In this document: piece by piece, positions 11,171 to 21,848 of the stretch
How the letters are laid out: each line of letters opens with the position of its first letter
Numbering within the stretch: the first letter of the stretch is position 1
DNA from: Chara braunii
Lineage: Eukaryota; Streptophyta; Charophyceae; Charales; Characeae
Length of the DNA: 53,852 bases
Direction: 5' to 3'
NCBI GenBank assembly: GCA_003427395.1
Contig: BFEA01000038.1
Location: 2,997,257-3,051,108 of the forward strand
The notes under the pieces: model-generated
Database searches by the model: none
What the model was told of the DNA's origin: nothing
Seen by the model: only the letters and a program-made list of their open reading frames with translations
Translations under genes and position numbers: made by a program

Positions 11171-12293
11171 GAGGAGTAGAAAAAGAAAGAAGACAAAATT
11201 TTCGGGGCCAAACTGTCTCAACACGATCAGGATAGCGAAAACGGGCAAAAACAGTACCCTCCTAGAAAACAGGGATATAAAGGGTTCCTGGAAAGAGCAC
11301 AAATAAAAAAGGGCTCGTTCCCTTCTGCCACAGAAAAAGGAAAAAATGTTGACTATAAGGACACCCCTATCACCAGCCCCTCCCACTGCTGGTGCACAAT
11401 GGTTTTGCCCGCTACGGAGCTGGACATATGCCACCACACCTGGACCCTCTCCCACACCGACCTAACACCCCCCCACTACCTCCAGCCTTAAGGAAGTGAC
11501 AGAATATTGGACGAGAGACTTGACACTTTGGATTTCAATCTTCCCATCCCCCATTCCCGAGAAACCCATCCAGCTTCTTCTTTGGACTAACATTTCGGAT
11601 CAGACTCGAAAAGCAGAAACGATATGGTTTGGTCTCATCAAGAAGGTGACGCTACGGGACATATGGAAAGAGAGACGCAGCAGAACAACAGAAGGGCGGC
11701 CCAACCCAAGGACGAGAGGTTTGGACGGATTCCAATCAATGGTACAGGTCGAGTTTCACTGCAGATGGCAGAAAACCAAGTAAACATGGTCAGAGGATGA
11801 GGAGCAGCAAACGAGGGGGGGACAGAGTTATGACAACAACTGGTTGATAAACAACAAGATTGCAGAAACACGAGAAGATTGGACCAGACGGAAAGAGTGG
11901 CACAACTCATTATCAGAAGGGAGCTACCAACAACGAACAATTGCGGGGGGACTATTTACTCCTCGAAAAGCAGACGGACGAGGTTAACACGGTAGGGGTC
12001 CAGGAGTAAAGGGATAAAGATAAAAAAGTTCAGAGACAGGCAGCAGAGCACCAAGAATCAGGGGGGCGGCGGAGTCAGAGACAGACAGGGAAACACGTAC
12101 GGGGATAACATAGCTAGGACATGAACTCAAGAGGGATTGGGTGCCCAGGGTATGATACCATCTCTGCGTCCAGAGCCAATGACTGGGGGTTCGAAAAGGA
12201 AGGACAAGATTGGAGGGCAGATGGAACCGGAGGACCGGCCTGCTAGGGCACTGCAAAGAGAGGGATTAGGGGTTAGGGTTTTAAGACGATATT

Positions 12294-12326
12294 NNNNNNN
12301 NNNNNNNNNNNNNNNNNNNNNNNNNN
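12294..12326. other. assembly gap (33 N)
   Basis: Run of N directly after a degenerate telomere-like patch (attaggggttagggtttt at about 12264-12281). Confidence 1.
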
Positions 12327-12632
12327 TGGGAGAAGCGGGTATGTTCTTCCTAGGAGAAGAGCCAAGCAGACGACGAAAGCCGAGACATTCGCTCCCTGAA
12401 GACAGGACATAGCAAGCAGGTACCCCAAAGAGTCTGGATACTGAAAGATTACCAAATGGAAAGGAGGCAGGGTTGGCCAAGTCTGACTGATCAGGAGGGA
12501 TTGGTACATCACAAAAAAAAGCAAGGATTGCTACAACACGCAAGGAGACCTGGTTTGTGAAACGGATCCTGGAAACAGGAGATATTGGAGCAAGGTTGAC
12601 TCAAAGGAATGTTGGAGTATGGGTACATAGGC

Positions 12633-12658
12633 TGAGGGTTTAGGGTTTAGGGGTTTAG
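12633..12658. repeat. interstitial telomeric repeat (TTTAGGG)n
   Basis: About three consecutive plant-type TTTAGGG units, one with an extra G. Confidence 0.85.
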
Positions 12659-12744
12659 TGAAGAATAAAATGGGGGAGGGGGCAGATAAAATGGGACAGA
12701 AAAACAAGATAATCTTACTACCGAGAGTGGGTTACAGTTCTTTT

Positions 12745-12769
12745 TTTAGGGTTTAGGGTTTAGGGTTTA
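12745..12769. repeat. interstitial telomeric repeat (TTTAGGG)n
   Basis: Three perfect TTTAGGG units preceded by T7. Same orientation as the tract at 12633. Confidence 0.9.
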
Positions 12770-13439
12770 CAAGGAAATAAAGTAAATAGGTTTTTTGAGG
12801 TGAGAGACTGCAAAGAAGATTATAAGCGGCCCAGAAAGGTCTCACATAACACACCTACCCGACAGTGTCACAGCTAAGATGAACAAAATTGGGACCAAAC
12901 GGATGGGTACGCAAATTTAGCACAGGCTAACTTAGGCCGGGGTGAGAGATTCCTCTGGGAAGTAATCAATGCCGTCTACTCGGGCCTCCCAACCATAATG
13001 GGGGGGAGCGCGTGTGTGTCTCTTATGTATTCCATATTGACTTGCCGGGGGAAAGGAATCGGACTGTTGCTCCCCATAATGGTAGGAGCCAGAGCCATGA
13101 GGCTTTGAAAAAAAAAAAAAAAAAAAAAAGGGCCCGCGATAAAGGGGCCTACAAACCCCTCTTCCCGAAGGACTGGTCGGGGCACATGAACACAAAAAAA
13201 ACGGTCCTCGGCCTTCCCTGAATTCCCGGAACCCTTGTTCTACCCCAGAATGAAAATTCTTCCCCCTTCCAACTACCGGTACCTCTGCAGCGACCGGTAC
13301 CCGACCAAGGACCTATGCTATGTTTTACCGTGGGAGAAACTCATGCTGGCTGCGAAACTTGCCAGTGGCACCCAGATGCACAGCATGGATTTCCGTAGGA
13401 AAAAAAAACAAGAAAAATGCAGCTTGGGATCACATCATA

Positions 13440-16385
13440 TATGCAGCCTAAAACGCGGCCTTTATCTTCATAGACTTTGAGAAGGCCTATGACGATGTGG
13501 ACTCGACATTTCTAGACAGGTGCCTGGGTAGGATGAATTTTGGACCCAAATTTTGAAGGTGGGTAAGGATTTTGCACCATAATGCCACCACCGAGGTACA
13601 CATCAATGGCATGCTGGCCCCCCCTATCCATTTAGAGAGATCAGTGCGCCAGGGTGACCCTATAGTGCCCTTCCTTTTCTTGATCATCATGGAAGCCCTA
13701 GCCACAAACCTACGCAAAAACAAGGACATCTCCAAGATTGAAATGGCCTCCATACCAGAGCATGCAATCCCGGTATGCTCCTTGTTTGTGCGGATGATCT
13801 CACTGGTCTGTCAGACATAAGGGTTAATTAGGGGAACAAGAGCCTGGTGTAGTTGATTCATTACCAACGGGTCCATCCCCCCCTGACAGCCCTTTGATAT
13901 TGTGGCTCCCCCTGGATGCCCCAATAAGAGATCTGGCCTCTAGGCATCTCAATGACAGCATACGGTAAGCCCTTGACTAACAGCGAATGGCGAGGCACTC
14001 CTGCTGTATCCAAACTACCCACCCAACTGGGGTAAAAAGATCACCTCCCTTTTCGGCAGAGCCCTTGTCTTTAACAATGTGATATTTGCCACCCTACCAT
14101 ACAAATCACTACTTTGGCCTTTGAGCAAGGGGGCATTAAGGGCATTGACGTCCAAGGTAGAACCTTCCTATGGAGGGGGGATCACGAAAGCCCGCACGCT
14201 ATCAGCCTAGTCACCTGGGAGTCCATCATACAGCCCAAGCCCAAGGGAGGACTCGGTATTATCGACTCCCACACCCAAGTGCCGGCCGCCTCCAATCGCG
14301 GCAGAAGCTGATTTTTGTCGTAAAAGGCCCTGGAGACCGTTGGCTCTGGAACACTTGACTCATCTGACTCCACACCCCCCCCTTTCAGTGAACCCCCTGA
14401 TGTGACTGGACTTCTTCTGGTCCGTCCCCTGAAAAGGCCGCAAAGATGGCCAAAGCGAGTTGCCACTGGGGGAGCAAAGGGATCTGGCCCAGGACCCCTC
14501 TTCGGTAACCGCTGGATCACTGACTCCCAAGGGTGTACCAGGTGCAGTTCGGCCCCACCATGGAAAAGATGGGTCCAACATGGTATCCTCCACGTCGGGG
14601 ACCTGTGGGACCAGGAAAGGCGAGACTGGAAAACAGCTGAACAACTCCAGACCACGCTGCGTTATGTCACCGCATGAACAAATGGTTGGGCACACTCCTA
14701 GAATCCTTCCCATGGGTGTGGTTCCTGATACTCCACTGTGGCCCAACTATGAAGGAAGGGGATTGGACTGCCATAAGGGGAGACCCGACCAGGATTGGAA
14801 GAGTACATATATCCCGTCAGTCCGATGCGCTGGTGGAGTATTTACAGTGGGGACAGACGGATTGCTGCGGGGCAGCTGCAACCCCCTTGAGTGGCGGGCC
14901 AAGGAGCTGTTCAGAATCCCGGTGCTGGGGGCGGAAGGGGGGGAATGACGAGCATACCAACCGGAGACCTCCATAGCAGATCTAGCACTGGAACCGCAGG
15001 GCTGGAGGTGGAAGGTCCTAAGGAAACAAGGCAGTGCCCCCAAAATGAGGTATTTCCACAATCAAACGGTCAAGTCCACCTATAAAATGCGGAGACCTAG
15101 GCAGAACCTGACGGAGACTGCAACCAACAGATGGTCCGGCATCTTAACATAGATCGGCAGCTCCCCAGACCAACCAAATGGTTTCAGGAAGGTAAGTCCA
15201 AGCCGGCTAAAATCATATCATTCCAATGGTAGATCGCCCACCTCTGCCTACCCATCTATAATTGGCTGATTGACCACACCTGCCTGGACCAGAAGGGACT
15301 GGCCCAACCCTGGTGCAAGCGCTGTCTGCAATGCTTCCTCCCATACAAGCAGGCGGAGACCATTGAACACATATTTATGCAATGCAGAGGCTAGTGCTCG
15401 CATGGAGATGGTGGGACAGGATATGGCGGAAGTTGATGCCGGATAGCGACTGGCCGTGGAACTAGAGGGCAATCTTGACTGGCTGCTGACCGGCCGCACA
15501 ATCCTCAACCTTTGTGGAAAATATGTTTAGATTAGGATAAAGGGCGATCCTATGGGCACTTCGATGGCACTGTATCCTAGTAATGAACGGGGAGAGGGTG
15601 AAAGGAGGGGAACTCACCGAGCAAATCGCACCGCAAATACAACTACAGCTAACCCACATATGACAGGCCCTAAAGGCCCAGCTCGACCTGATGAGTCCAA
15701 CCAGAGATATCAAAAGGGCTATCACCTCCTTCAGTAACGATTGGCTGGGGGAGGAAGACAGGGGAATGGATAGCGAAGGTCAAATGGGCTGGAGAGCAAG
15801 GAGGGGCCAGGGAGGGGCCCAGCAGCAGGAGCAGGTGCAAGCGGTTCAACATTCAACAAATGGACCAGGATTGACCCTTCCTTCCCCGATGAGACCCCCG
15901 ACTGATTTCCTGGACCCCTTCCCCCCCCACCCCTTGGCACTGCCAAAATTTCCTCAACTCCCAAGGACTTCCCCGAAGCAACCCACCTGGAAGCAGGGGA
16001 ATGCAGTCCCCCCACAGTGTCCCTCGGATGGGTCACAGTGACCCCTGCTCCTCTTCTGAACCTCCCTCCAAAATTCTTCGAGTCAGCAAGGACACTTCTT
16101 TCAACAAGGCGGCCCAAGGAAGGGCCGAAGAGGCTGCAGAGCTCGCCGGGGTAGTAGAGCCCCAATCTGTGCAAGAGCACCCCTAAAAAGGGATGCTGAG
16201 TCTGACCCCAGCACTGTTATTGCTACTCCAATTCATGTTTTTTGACTGCTTAGCCGAAGCCGGGTAATGGCCCTAGTATACCTGGTTTCCAACAGGCGCT
16301 GGTCCCCACCCAACCTGACCAGTAGGGGGAGCTGCTCGAACCACATCTGCTAGTAGAAAGGCGGGGAAAAAATGAAATAAAACAA
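13440..16385 (+). mobile_element. LINE-3: 5'-truncated L1-type element
   Basis: It starts inside RT (FIDFEKAYDDVD at about 13465-13500), followed by TEVHINGMLAPP, SVRQGDPIVPF and a catalytic box VCADDLTGL at 13784-13810. Both Asp remain, but the usual aromatic residue before Ala is Cys. Further on are a RTFLWRGD...PKGGLGIID block (14151-14270) and a zinc-binding-like stretch WCKRC...IEHIFMQC (about 15318-15390). The frame shifts repeatedly. The 3' part to about 16180 is Pro-rich, and the A-rich tract at 16366-16385 may be the tail. It has no endonuclease and differs from LINE-1 and LINE-2, so it is another family. Confidence 0.75.
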
Positions 16386-17006
16386 TCATATATGCAGCCT
16401 TCTCAGCTTCCTGCTCCATTTCATGAAAAGCACCTGCTAGGCTGCTCCGCCAATCATTCGCCTGTTAATTACCAGCATTACCATTCACCACTTACTCAAT
16501 CAAACCTTTCTGCATCTGAGTCCCGTTGTCGGAGCAAATACCCTGACAAGGGTATTTGCCGGGGTTTTTCAACATCGGACGCTGTCCGAGTTTTTCGTGG
16601 AATTGAAGGACTTGACGAGACTGACGTTGCCAAAGTTGTTCAGACAGACCTATGACCGCATTGACTGGTAGGCTTAAACTTTTCTTTTTAAGCTAGACGT
16701 CGTTGACGTCCGACTGAAATAGTGGTAATCAGTGGTGTGACCACTAATCACGGCATCTGACGGAGCTATGGAATAGTTTGGCCGAGGGACTACTAGGATT
16801 ATACCTACCCTACCTAAGAAGGTGGCACGTGGCGGTAGGCCGCACGATTCAGGGCCTAAGCGCGTTCAAAGTGGCGACCTTACCGGAGGCCGCGACGAGA
16901 GGTGAGTAAAAAGTTATTTATTATTTTTATTTTTTAGGACCACGGGCGTCCGCACCAAGGGCTGAAATGGATGGCACGGTAGCCGCAGGGTGCGGCAAGC
17001 GTAGGG
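16386..17006. other. stretch without recognised genes; contains a 10-bp hairpin
   Basis: No coding domain was seen. A perfect stem (gcaaataccc at 16534-16543 with its complement at 16550-16559, 6-nt loop) is followed by a GGGG-TTTTT run. Confidence 0.5.
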
Positions 17007-17128
17007 GTGGCCGACCAGCCGCCCAGCCTGCAGCCACCCAGCGTGCAGCCAGCCGGCCAGCAATCAGCCTGCAGCCAGTCGGCCAGCAATCAGCCAGCAA
17101 TCAGCCAGCAACCAGCCAGCCGCAGACT
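17007..17128. repeat. CAGC-rich minisatellite
   Basis: Imperfect tandem units of the form GCCAGCAATCAGCCAGCAA / CAGCCTGCAGCCAGTCGGC, about 10-30 bp each. Confidence 0.7.
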
Positions 17129-17407
17129 GAAGCAGTAGAAGTCCGCTGGCCTGGATGGCAGCCTGCTGGGCCCCGTAACCCTTCATATATGTGGGCTGCT
17201 CTCATCCCTATATGAGATAGGAGGTAGCCCAGTAGGTACAACTACCAAACTTCTACCCGCAGATTCAGGGATCGAGCCGGCGATAAGCAGTCTGGGCTAG
17301 CTCCTTTTCCTTTGGAGCTGCCCACTGCACCAGCATGAAGCACGATCATTCTCGACCGCGAGATCATCAAATCTCATGGCCGGGAACGGCCGCCTGGCTG
17401 CAGCTTG

Positions 17408-17453
17408 ACCCTTGCGCAAGGATGACACACATAAATCGAGAAACGGTCCAAAA
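17408..17453 (+). pseudogene. U6 snRNA 3'-half fragment
   Basis: The stretch contains TTGCGCAAGGATGACAC, AAATCGAGAAA and GGTCCAAAAT in the order and spacing of the conserved 3' half of U6 snRNA. The 5' half with the ACAGAGA box is absent and no T-run terminator follows. Directly downstream (17462-17474) lies an inverted tRNA T-arm-like box. It is a truncated pseudogene, perhaps part of a composite SINE. Confidence 0.8.
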
Positions 17454-17461
17454 TCCCGATA

Positions 17462-17474
17462 GGGATTTGAACCC
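17462..17474 (-). repeat. tRNA T-arm/B-box-like fragment
   Basis: The reverse strand reads GGGTTCAAATCCC, close to the Pol III B-box consensus GGTTCRANTCC. No A-box or cloverleaf is seen around it. Confidence 0.45.
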
Positions 17475-17587
17475 GGGTTTGTACCTCGATGTGCCATAGT
17501 AGGCCACGATGGGACGTGACCGTTGGCAAAGCCGACGTCATAAAATTAAAAAAAAAAAAAAAAGGGAAAACAGTCTTTGCAGACTGT

Positions 17588-17648
17588 GTGGGAGCACAAA
17601 GGCTCCCACTTCGTCTTGGAGACTATGTGGGAGCGCAAAGACTCCCAC
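17588..17648. repeat. tandem pair of short hairpins, 39-bp period
   Basis: gtgggagc-loop-gctcccac at 17588-17609 is repeated as gtgggag-loop-ctcccac at 17627-17648, with matching flanks (gact.tgtggg; cccacttcgt). Confidence 0.8.
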
Positions 17649-17673
17649 TTCGTTTTGGACAGATGATTGTGGT

Positions 17674-17695
17674 CGCGAGATCTTGAAATCTCGCG
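17674..17695. repeat. 8-bp stem hairpin CGCGAGAT, echoed at 17357-17378
   Basis: cgcgagat, a 6-nt loop and atctcgcg form a perfect stem. An imperfect relative (cgcgagat-catcaa-atctcatg) sits at about 17357-17378, so the pair brackets the U6 fragment. Confidence 0.7.
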
Positions 17696-17699
17696 GCCC

Positions 17700-18700
17700 A
17701 CAGTTCACACACGGAAAGCAAGAGGGGGTAGGAGTTGAGTGGAGAGTGAGAGAGAGAGAGAAATGGGAGGATGGGGAGAGGAGGACCTGCTCCTCCCGAC
17801 CTGCCAGCTGCCTCCCCGTTGTTAGGGGGGGTAAGAAGGAAAAAGAAAAGAAAAGAAAAGAAGAAAAAGAAAAGAAAAAGAAAACGAAAAACGGGATCTG
17901 AGTTTTTCTGAGAAAATGTATTTTTCAGTTTGCGCCACTATTTGTTTGGTGGCGCAAAACAATTTCGTTGACCTTGAGTTTTTTTCTGTAGGTAGTCAGG
18001 CACCTAGGCCATGTGCATGGATTTTTCAGATTTTGTTATCCAGCGAATATTTTTCTAAAATTCTTCAAAGTCGGGGTACTTTTTGCACCCCGCTCTAAGC
18101 CTGTCGGGATTTGAACTCGTGAATTTTCACGAGTTCTTTCCCTACCTCTCCCAATCTGACAACTGCCATCCCCGTTTTCAGGGGAGGGCAAGGGAGAAAA
18201 GAGAAAAAGAAGATAAAAGGGAAAAGGGAAAAGCCACGGCCACGAATGTGGCCGCGGCTATGATCAGATACAGGCCAAACTGGCCTGAATGTGACTCAGG
18301 CCAGAGGCTGGGGAGATGAAGGGGTAATGAGGGGAACTTGGCTGGAAACAGCCATTTTCCCGCTGAACCTGCACTAAGTGTGGGGCTGAGTGCAGGGAAA
18401 AGGGAGAAAAAGAGGGGGGCAGTTGAGTACAACTGCCACCCTAAGCGTGTGGCTGAGGTGAGACAGCCTCAGTCCGTTGATCTGGCTCAGATCAACAGCC
18501 CCAGGCAAGTGACGAATTTTGCCTGGGGGCAGCTGAGGCTGCTGCTGCCCTCCTGAGCCACTACAAAAGAGGCAGCTGTCCCCCAGCTGCCTCACACTTG
18601 CCTCCGACTGCCAGTGTGCGACAGCACACTTACCTCATTGTTGGAGTGCTGGAGAGGAGGCAGGAGTGCTGCCGGCAGAGCTGGAGGACTGCAAAGGAGC
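17700..18700. other. stretch without recognised genes
   Basis: Purine-rich tracts and diverged internal duplications (for example ctgcc..ccccgtt..aggggrggg at 17811-17830 and 18165-18185). A hairpin with gtttgcgccac/gtggcgcaaaac arms lies at 17928-17960. No domain or LTR end was recognised. Confidence 0.45.
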
Positions 18701-18702
18701 GG

Positions 18703-18931
18703 AGCGACGAAGGAGGAGACAGCCATAGCCTTGGCTGGAGCACTCTGCTCCACCCCTTGGCAAGCTGGTCTCTGGTGGGACTCTGCGACAGCATGGTGAG
18801 GAGCGGCAGTGGAGCGTGGCAAGGAGCAGCGGGGAGCACGACAACTGGTGGAGGTGTGCCGGCCGATATTTTCGGCAACCATAACCCATTTTTGTGGGGT
18901 TATGCTGCCGAAATACCACGGCGTCGGCCCG
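18703..18931 (+). repeat. dispersed repeat with hairpin, near-identical to 35438-35668
   Basis: About 230 bp match the segment after the mate-pair adapter with a handful of substitutions. It contains an imperfect stem of about 20 bp (arms 18867-18887 and 18896-18915: tattttcggca..cataaccc and ggggttatg..tgccgaaata). It probably belongs to an LTR-like repeat; it carries the gccatagc motif seen in the other LTRs. Confidence 0.75.
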
Positions 18932-19036
18932 ACACCTGTATTTTGAGGGGTGACGCTGCGGTTTTGACGGCACGTCGGCGGCACTTTGTTTTGAAGAGTG
19001 ACGCTGCTGTTTTCACGGTACGGGAGTATAACGCGG

Positions 19037-19274
19037 CGAAGCGCTGCCGTCGTTTTGCGGTAGTACGGCACGACGAAGCGCCGCCGTCTTTTTGCGGTGG
19101 TACGGCACGGCGAAGCGCTGCCGTCTTTTTGCGGTGGTACGGCACGGCGAAGCGCTGCCGTCTTTTTGCGGTAGTACAGCACGGCGAAGCGCTACCGTCT
19201 TTTTGCGGTGGTACAGCACGGCGAGGCGCCGCCGTCTTTTTTCTACGGTGGTACGGCACGGCGGAGCGCTGGCC
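19037..19274. repeat. minisatellite, 37-bp unit, about 6.5 copies
   Basis: The unit runs cgaagcgctgccgtcttttt then gcggtggtacggcacgg. Because 37 is one more than a multiple of three, long open frames cross it on both strands, with peptides such as FCGGTARR and RWYGTAKR recurring. These are repeat artefacts, not genes. A 25-nt T-run follows. Confidence 0.92.
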
Positions 19275-19479
19275 TTTTTTTTTTTTTTTTTTTTTTTTTG
19301 ACAGGGCACAGAGCGATGACGTGCTGCCATTTTCCGACGAGAGTTCAGCACGGCAGTGGAAATGCGCCACGACGGTAGGACGTGCGGCGCGGCAGTGGAC
19401 GTTTTTTTTTACGGCGCTGAAAGTTTTTTTTCTGTTTTGGCGCGTCGTCTGCTTTTCTTGGTGAAGGTCTGCTACCATT

Positions 19480-21448
19480 GGTGTGTACGGCAGCAGTAGC
19501 GTGACATGGTGGCGGTTGACGACATGCGACGATACGAAATCTGAGCGCGACGGACGGGTTTATTTTTTATGCACCATATGAAATAAATGTTTTGTAGATG
19601 GGACTACCCAACACTAGCAGTAGTGCGGGACCACTTGGGACCCCCAAGTTGGGATCGACGCAGGACGCGGTGGATTTTTTTGGGACGAGCGCGGCTTGCC
19701 ATCTTCGCACTTGGGACTGCCGCGAGTGAAACTTGCGAGTCGGGAACAGACTGGGACAAACAGTTGGTCCAAGATTTACCTCGGGACTGCGGTTTCTTCG
19801 GCGACGCGTATATGTCATTTGGCTTTCTTGAGTGAGCCACGACGCGTTCGACACCACTTCACTCAAGGTCAGTCAGTGGAGGACTCAGACTCCCTTCACA
19901 CATGTGTGCACCCACACATTGCTTGACCATTTTGCTTTGAATGTTCAGGAGAAAGGTTGAGTGGGGTTGTGGGCGTCATGCATGAGTGAAAAGGTGGGTC
20001 TGACGTGAGTAGTGGGACTTTGCTTGTCTTTTTTTGATCGTGTTGTGTGCGTGGTGTGCAGGTGAGTAAAACGACGAAAATGCTATTTGACAAAATGAAG
20101 GCGAGTTTGACCCTTATCTTTTTTCGTTCGTCAGTGAGTTGAGTGAACTTGCTTGCTATTTTCGAAGGATAATCGATGGGTGTCGTGAGAAAAGAAATCT
20201 TGATGACGGAAAGAGAATCAAAGTATAACGAATTTAACTCTTCCCAAGGAAACCCGTTTTATCTCGAATAACCCTATCTACCTATACATGTCTAAGTGAT
20301 TCTCATTCTCTATCACCTCTGACTCTTTCTGTCCAAATTACCTTGAGTTTAGAAAACGAGAACAGTTAAAACCTACTTGGGGTGAACACATTCTCTTTCT
20401 CCACGAAGCATCTGGGGCGGGGGTTCGTTGCTTTAGGAGCCGGCCCTGTTATCGACCCAGAGTGGACCGTTTCTACGGGGAGGTACTTTGCCGGTTCGGT
20501 GGAGACGGCCCGACTTCTGAGATCCGAGTCCTGTGCTCGGGCGAGGAGGAGGAGTACCCCAGACCACTTCCTAGAGGGAGAGACATCTAACACTTCAAGC
20601 AATGCCCCTGATCATGGGTAAAGATGAGAATGTGTGCCTAGTCTTAGGTCGGCGGTAGGTCAGAATGAATGACTTTGGCGACAAGTTTCATCAAGTCAAA
20701 ACTAAGGCGACCGACTACCTTGTCGGTTGCATTGAGGTTATTATCAGTAGTCAACTCGTTGTTGGTGGTTGTTTGATTGTTTTATGGTGTGCGACCCGCG
20801 GTGGTCGGATTTTATTATGATCTTGTGTTATTGAATGATGAATTGTTTCTTTCAATTATAATTTTCGATGGGATATATATTCCTGTCGACTACAGTCGAC
20901 TTCTTTTGATGTAATTGTCTGTGAATGTTATAATTCTCTTTGGCTATATGTCTAATTGACTAGGATAACTATTTGGGTTTCACGCTTGGTTGAGACCGTC
21001 CTAGTCGACCGGCGTACGCTTCGTCCTTAGGAGATCAGCGCCCTAGGAACGGACGACGTTCGGGTCCGCTTGGCGTTAACCAAGCGTATCTATACTACAG
21101 CGAACGAGAAAACGCCCTCGGCTGACCTACCTCTGCAACTGCATTTAAAAGCTTTCGCATGTGGGTCGGTAGCTCGGTAGGGATACGCCCCTAAGGGTGG
21201 TGACAGCCCCTTAGGGAAGAAAGCTTATGCCCCGCGGGAACCTATCCTGTCGTAGGGGACCGCGAGATGTATAGCTGGCGCACCCGGCCAGAGCTGCGAG
21301 GGGACGACGCGACCGCACCCGTTTCGACGGCATGCGGGATATTCTGCGTCGTTCTTGAGTTGTTCTGTTTGGTTTTGGTTTTTGTTTCAACTCCTGCGTG
21401 ACGTGGCAGGGAGGGCCCTCGCCCGTGCGAGGGCCGATGCGCTCGACA
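19480..21448. other. intergenic or LTR-like sequence ending at a CA before a primer-binding site
   Basis: No coding domain is seen. The stretch ends gctcgaca two bases before a tRNA-Asp-type primer-binding site, so its 3' part is probably a 5' LTR whose start I could not define. A perfect 9-bp hairpin (ggccctcgc...gcgagggcc) lies at 21414-21435. It does not resemble the LTR at 24832-26324. Confidence 0.4.
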
Positions 21449-21450
21449 GG

Positions 21451-21468
21451 TGGCGTCGTTGCCGGGGA
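21451..21468 (+). promoter_or_regulatory. retrotransposon primer-binding site, tRNA-Asp type
   Basis: tggcgtcgttgccgggga differs at one position from the complement of the plant tRNA-Asp 3' end that primes some Ty3/gypsy elements of plants (Athila/Tat-like). It follows a CA after a 2-bp spacer, the normal LTR-to-PBS layout. Confidence 0.6.
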
Positions 21469-21848
21469 TAACGGCAAACTACCGTTGTCCCTAGCGGAAC
21501 GACACTCGGGTATTTTATTTTATAGTGAATATATTTATTGTATTCTCATTATTTTATCTTCATTGATTGATTTTATTATCATTTTGTCTCGATAAAATTA
21601 TTTTCGGATTTCATTCTTGAGATTATTTTGGTTATTTTTGAACGTTCAAGTTAGGTTTAAATTCATAATATCTTGATATTAATTGTGTCGTACTTTGTTA
21701 TTGTTTTGATATACGAGCTATTGTGTTAAGAGTTACCGTTTTCATGTGCCATATCTTAATCATATCGTTTATCATGAACTTAGAGGTATTATTTTTACTT
21801 ATAATTCTTGCGTAAATTTTTATTGGTTGGAACTATTTTGAAAAATTG

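Larger units (their letters stand above)
11480..13130 (+). mobile_element. 5'-truncated LINE fragment with shared 3' tail and poly-A
   Basis: An ORF2 C-terminal motif (AETIWFGLIKKVTLRDIWKERR, about 11615-11690) parallels REVWFTLLRKLALWVIWKRR in LINE-2. The end (about 12955-13129) carries the 3' tail found also at 47.9-48.07 kb and 52.7-52.9 kb (cttgccggggg...ctccccataatgg) and a poly-A run. Coding motif to tail spans about 1.4 kb here against about 0.6-0.7 kb in the other two, so roughly 0.7 kb of foreign sequence, including telomere-like tracts and a gap, seems to lie between. Confidence 0.55.

Noticed and set aside
18598-19464. 288-codon plus-strand frame
   Set aside because: Created by the 37-bp minisatellite and a poly-T tract (Phe run).
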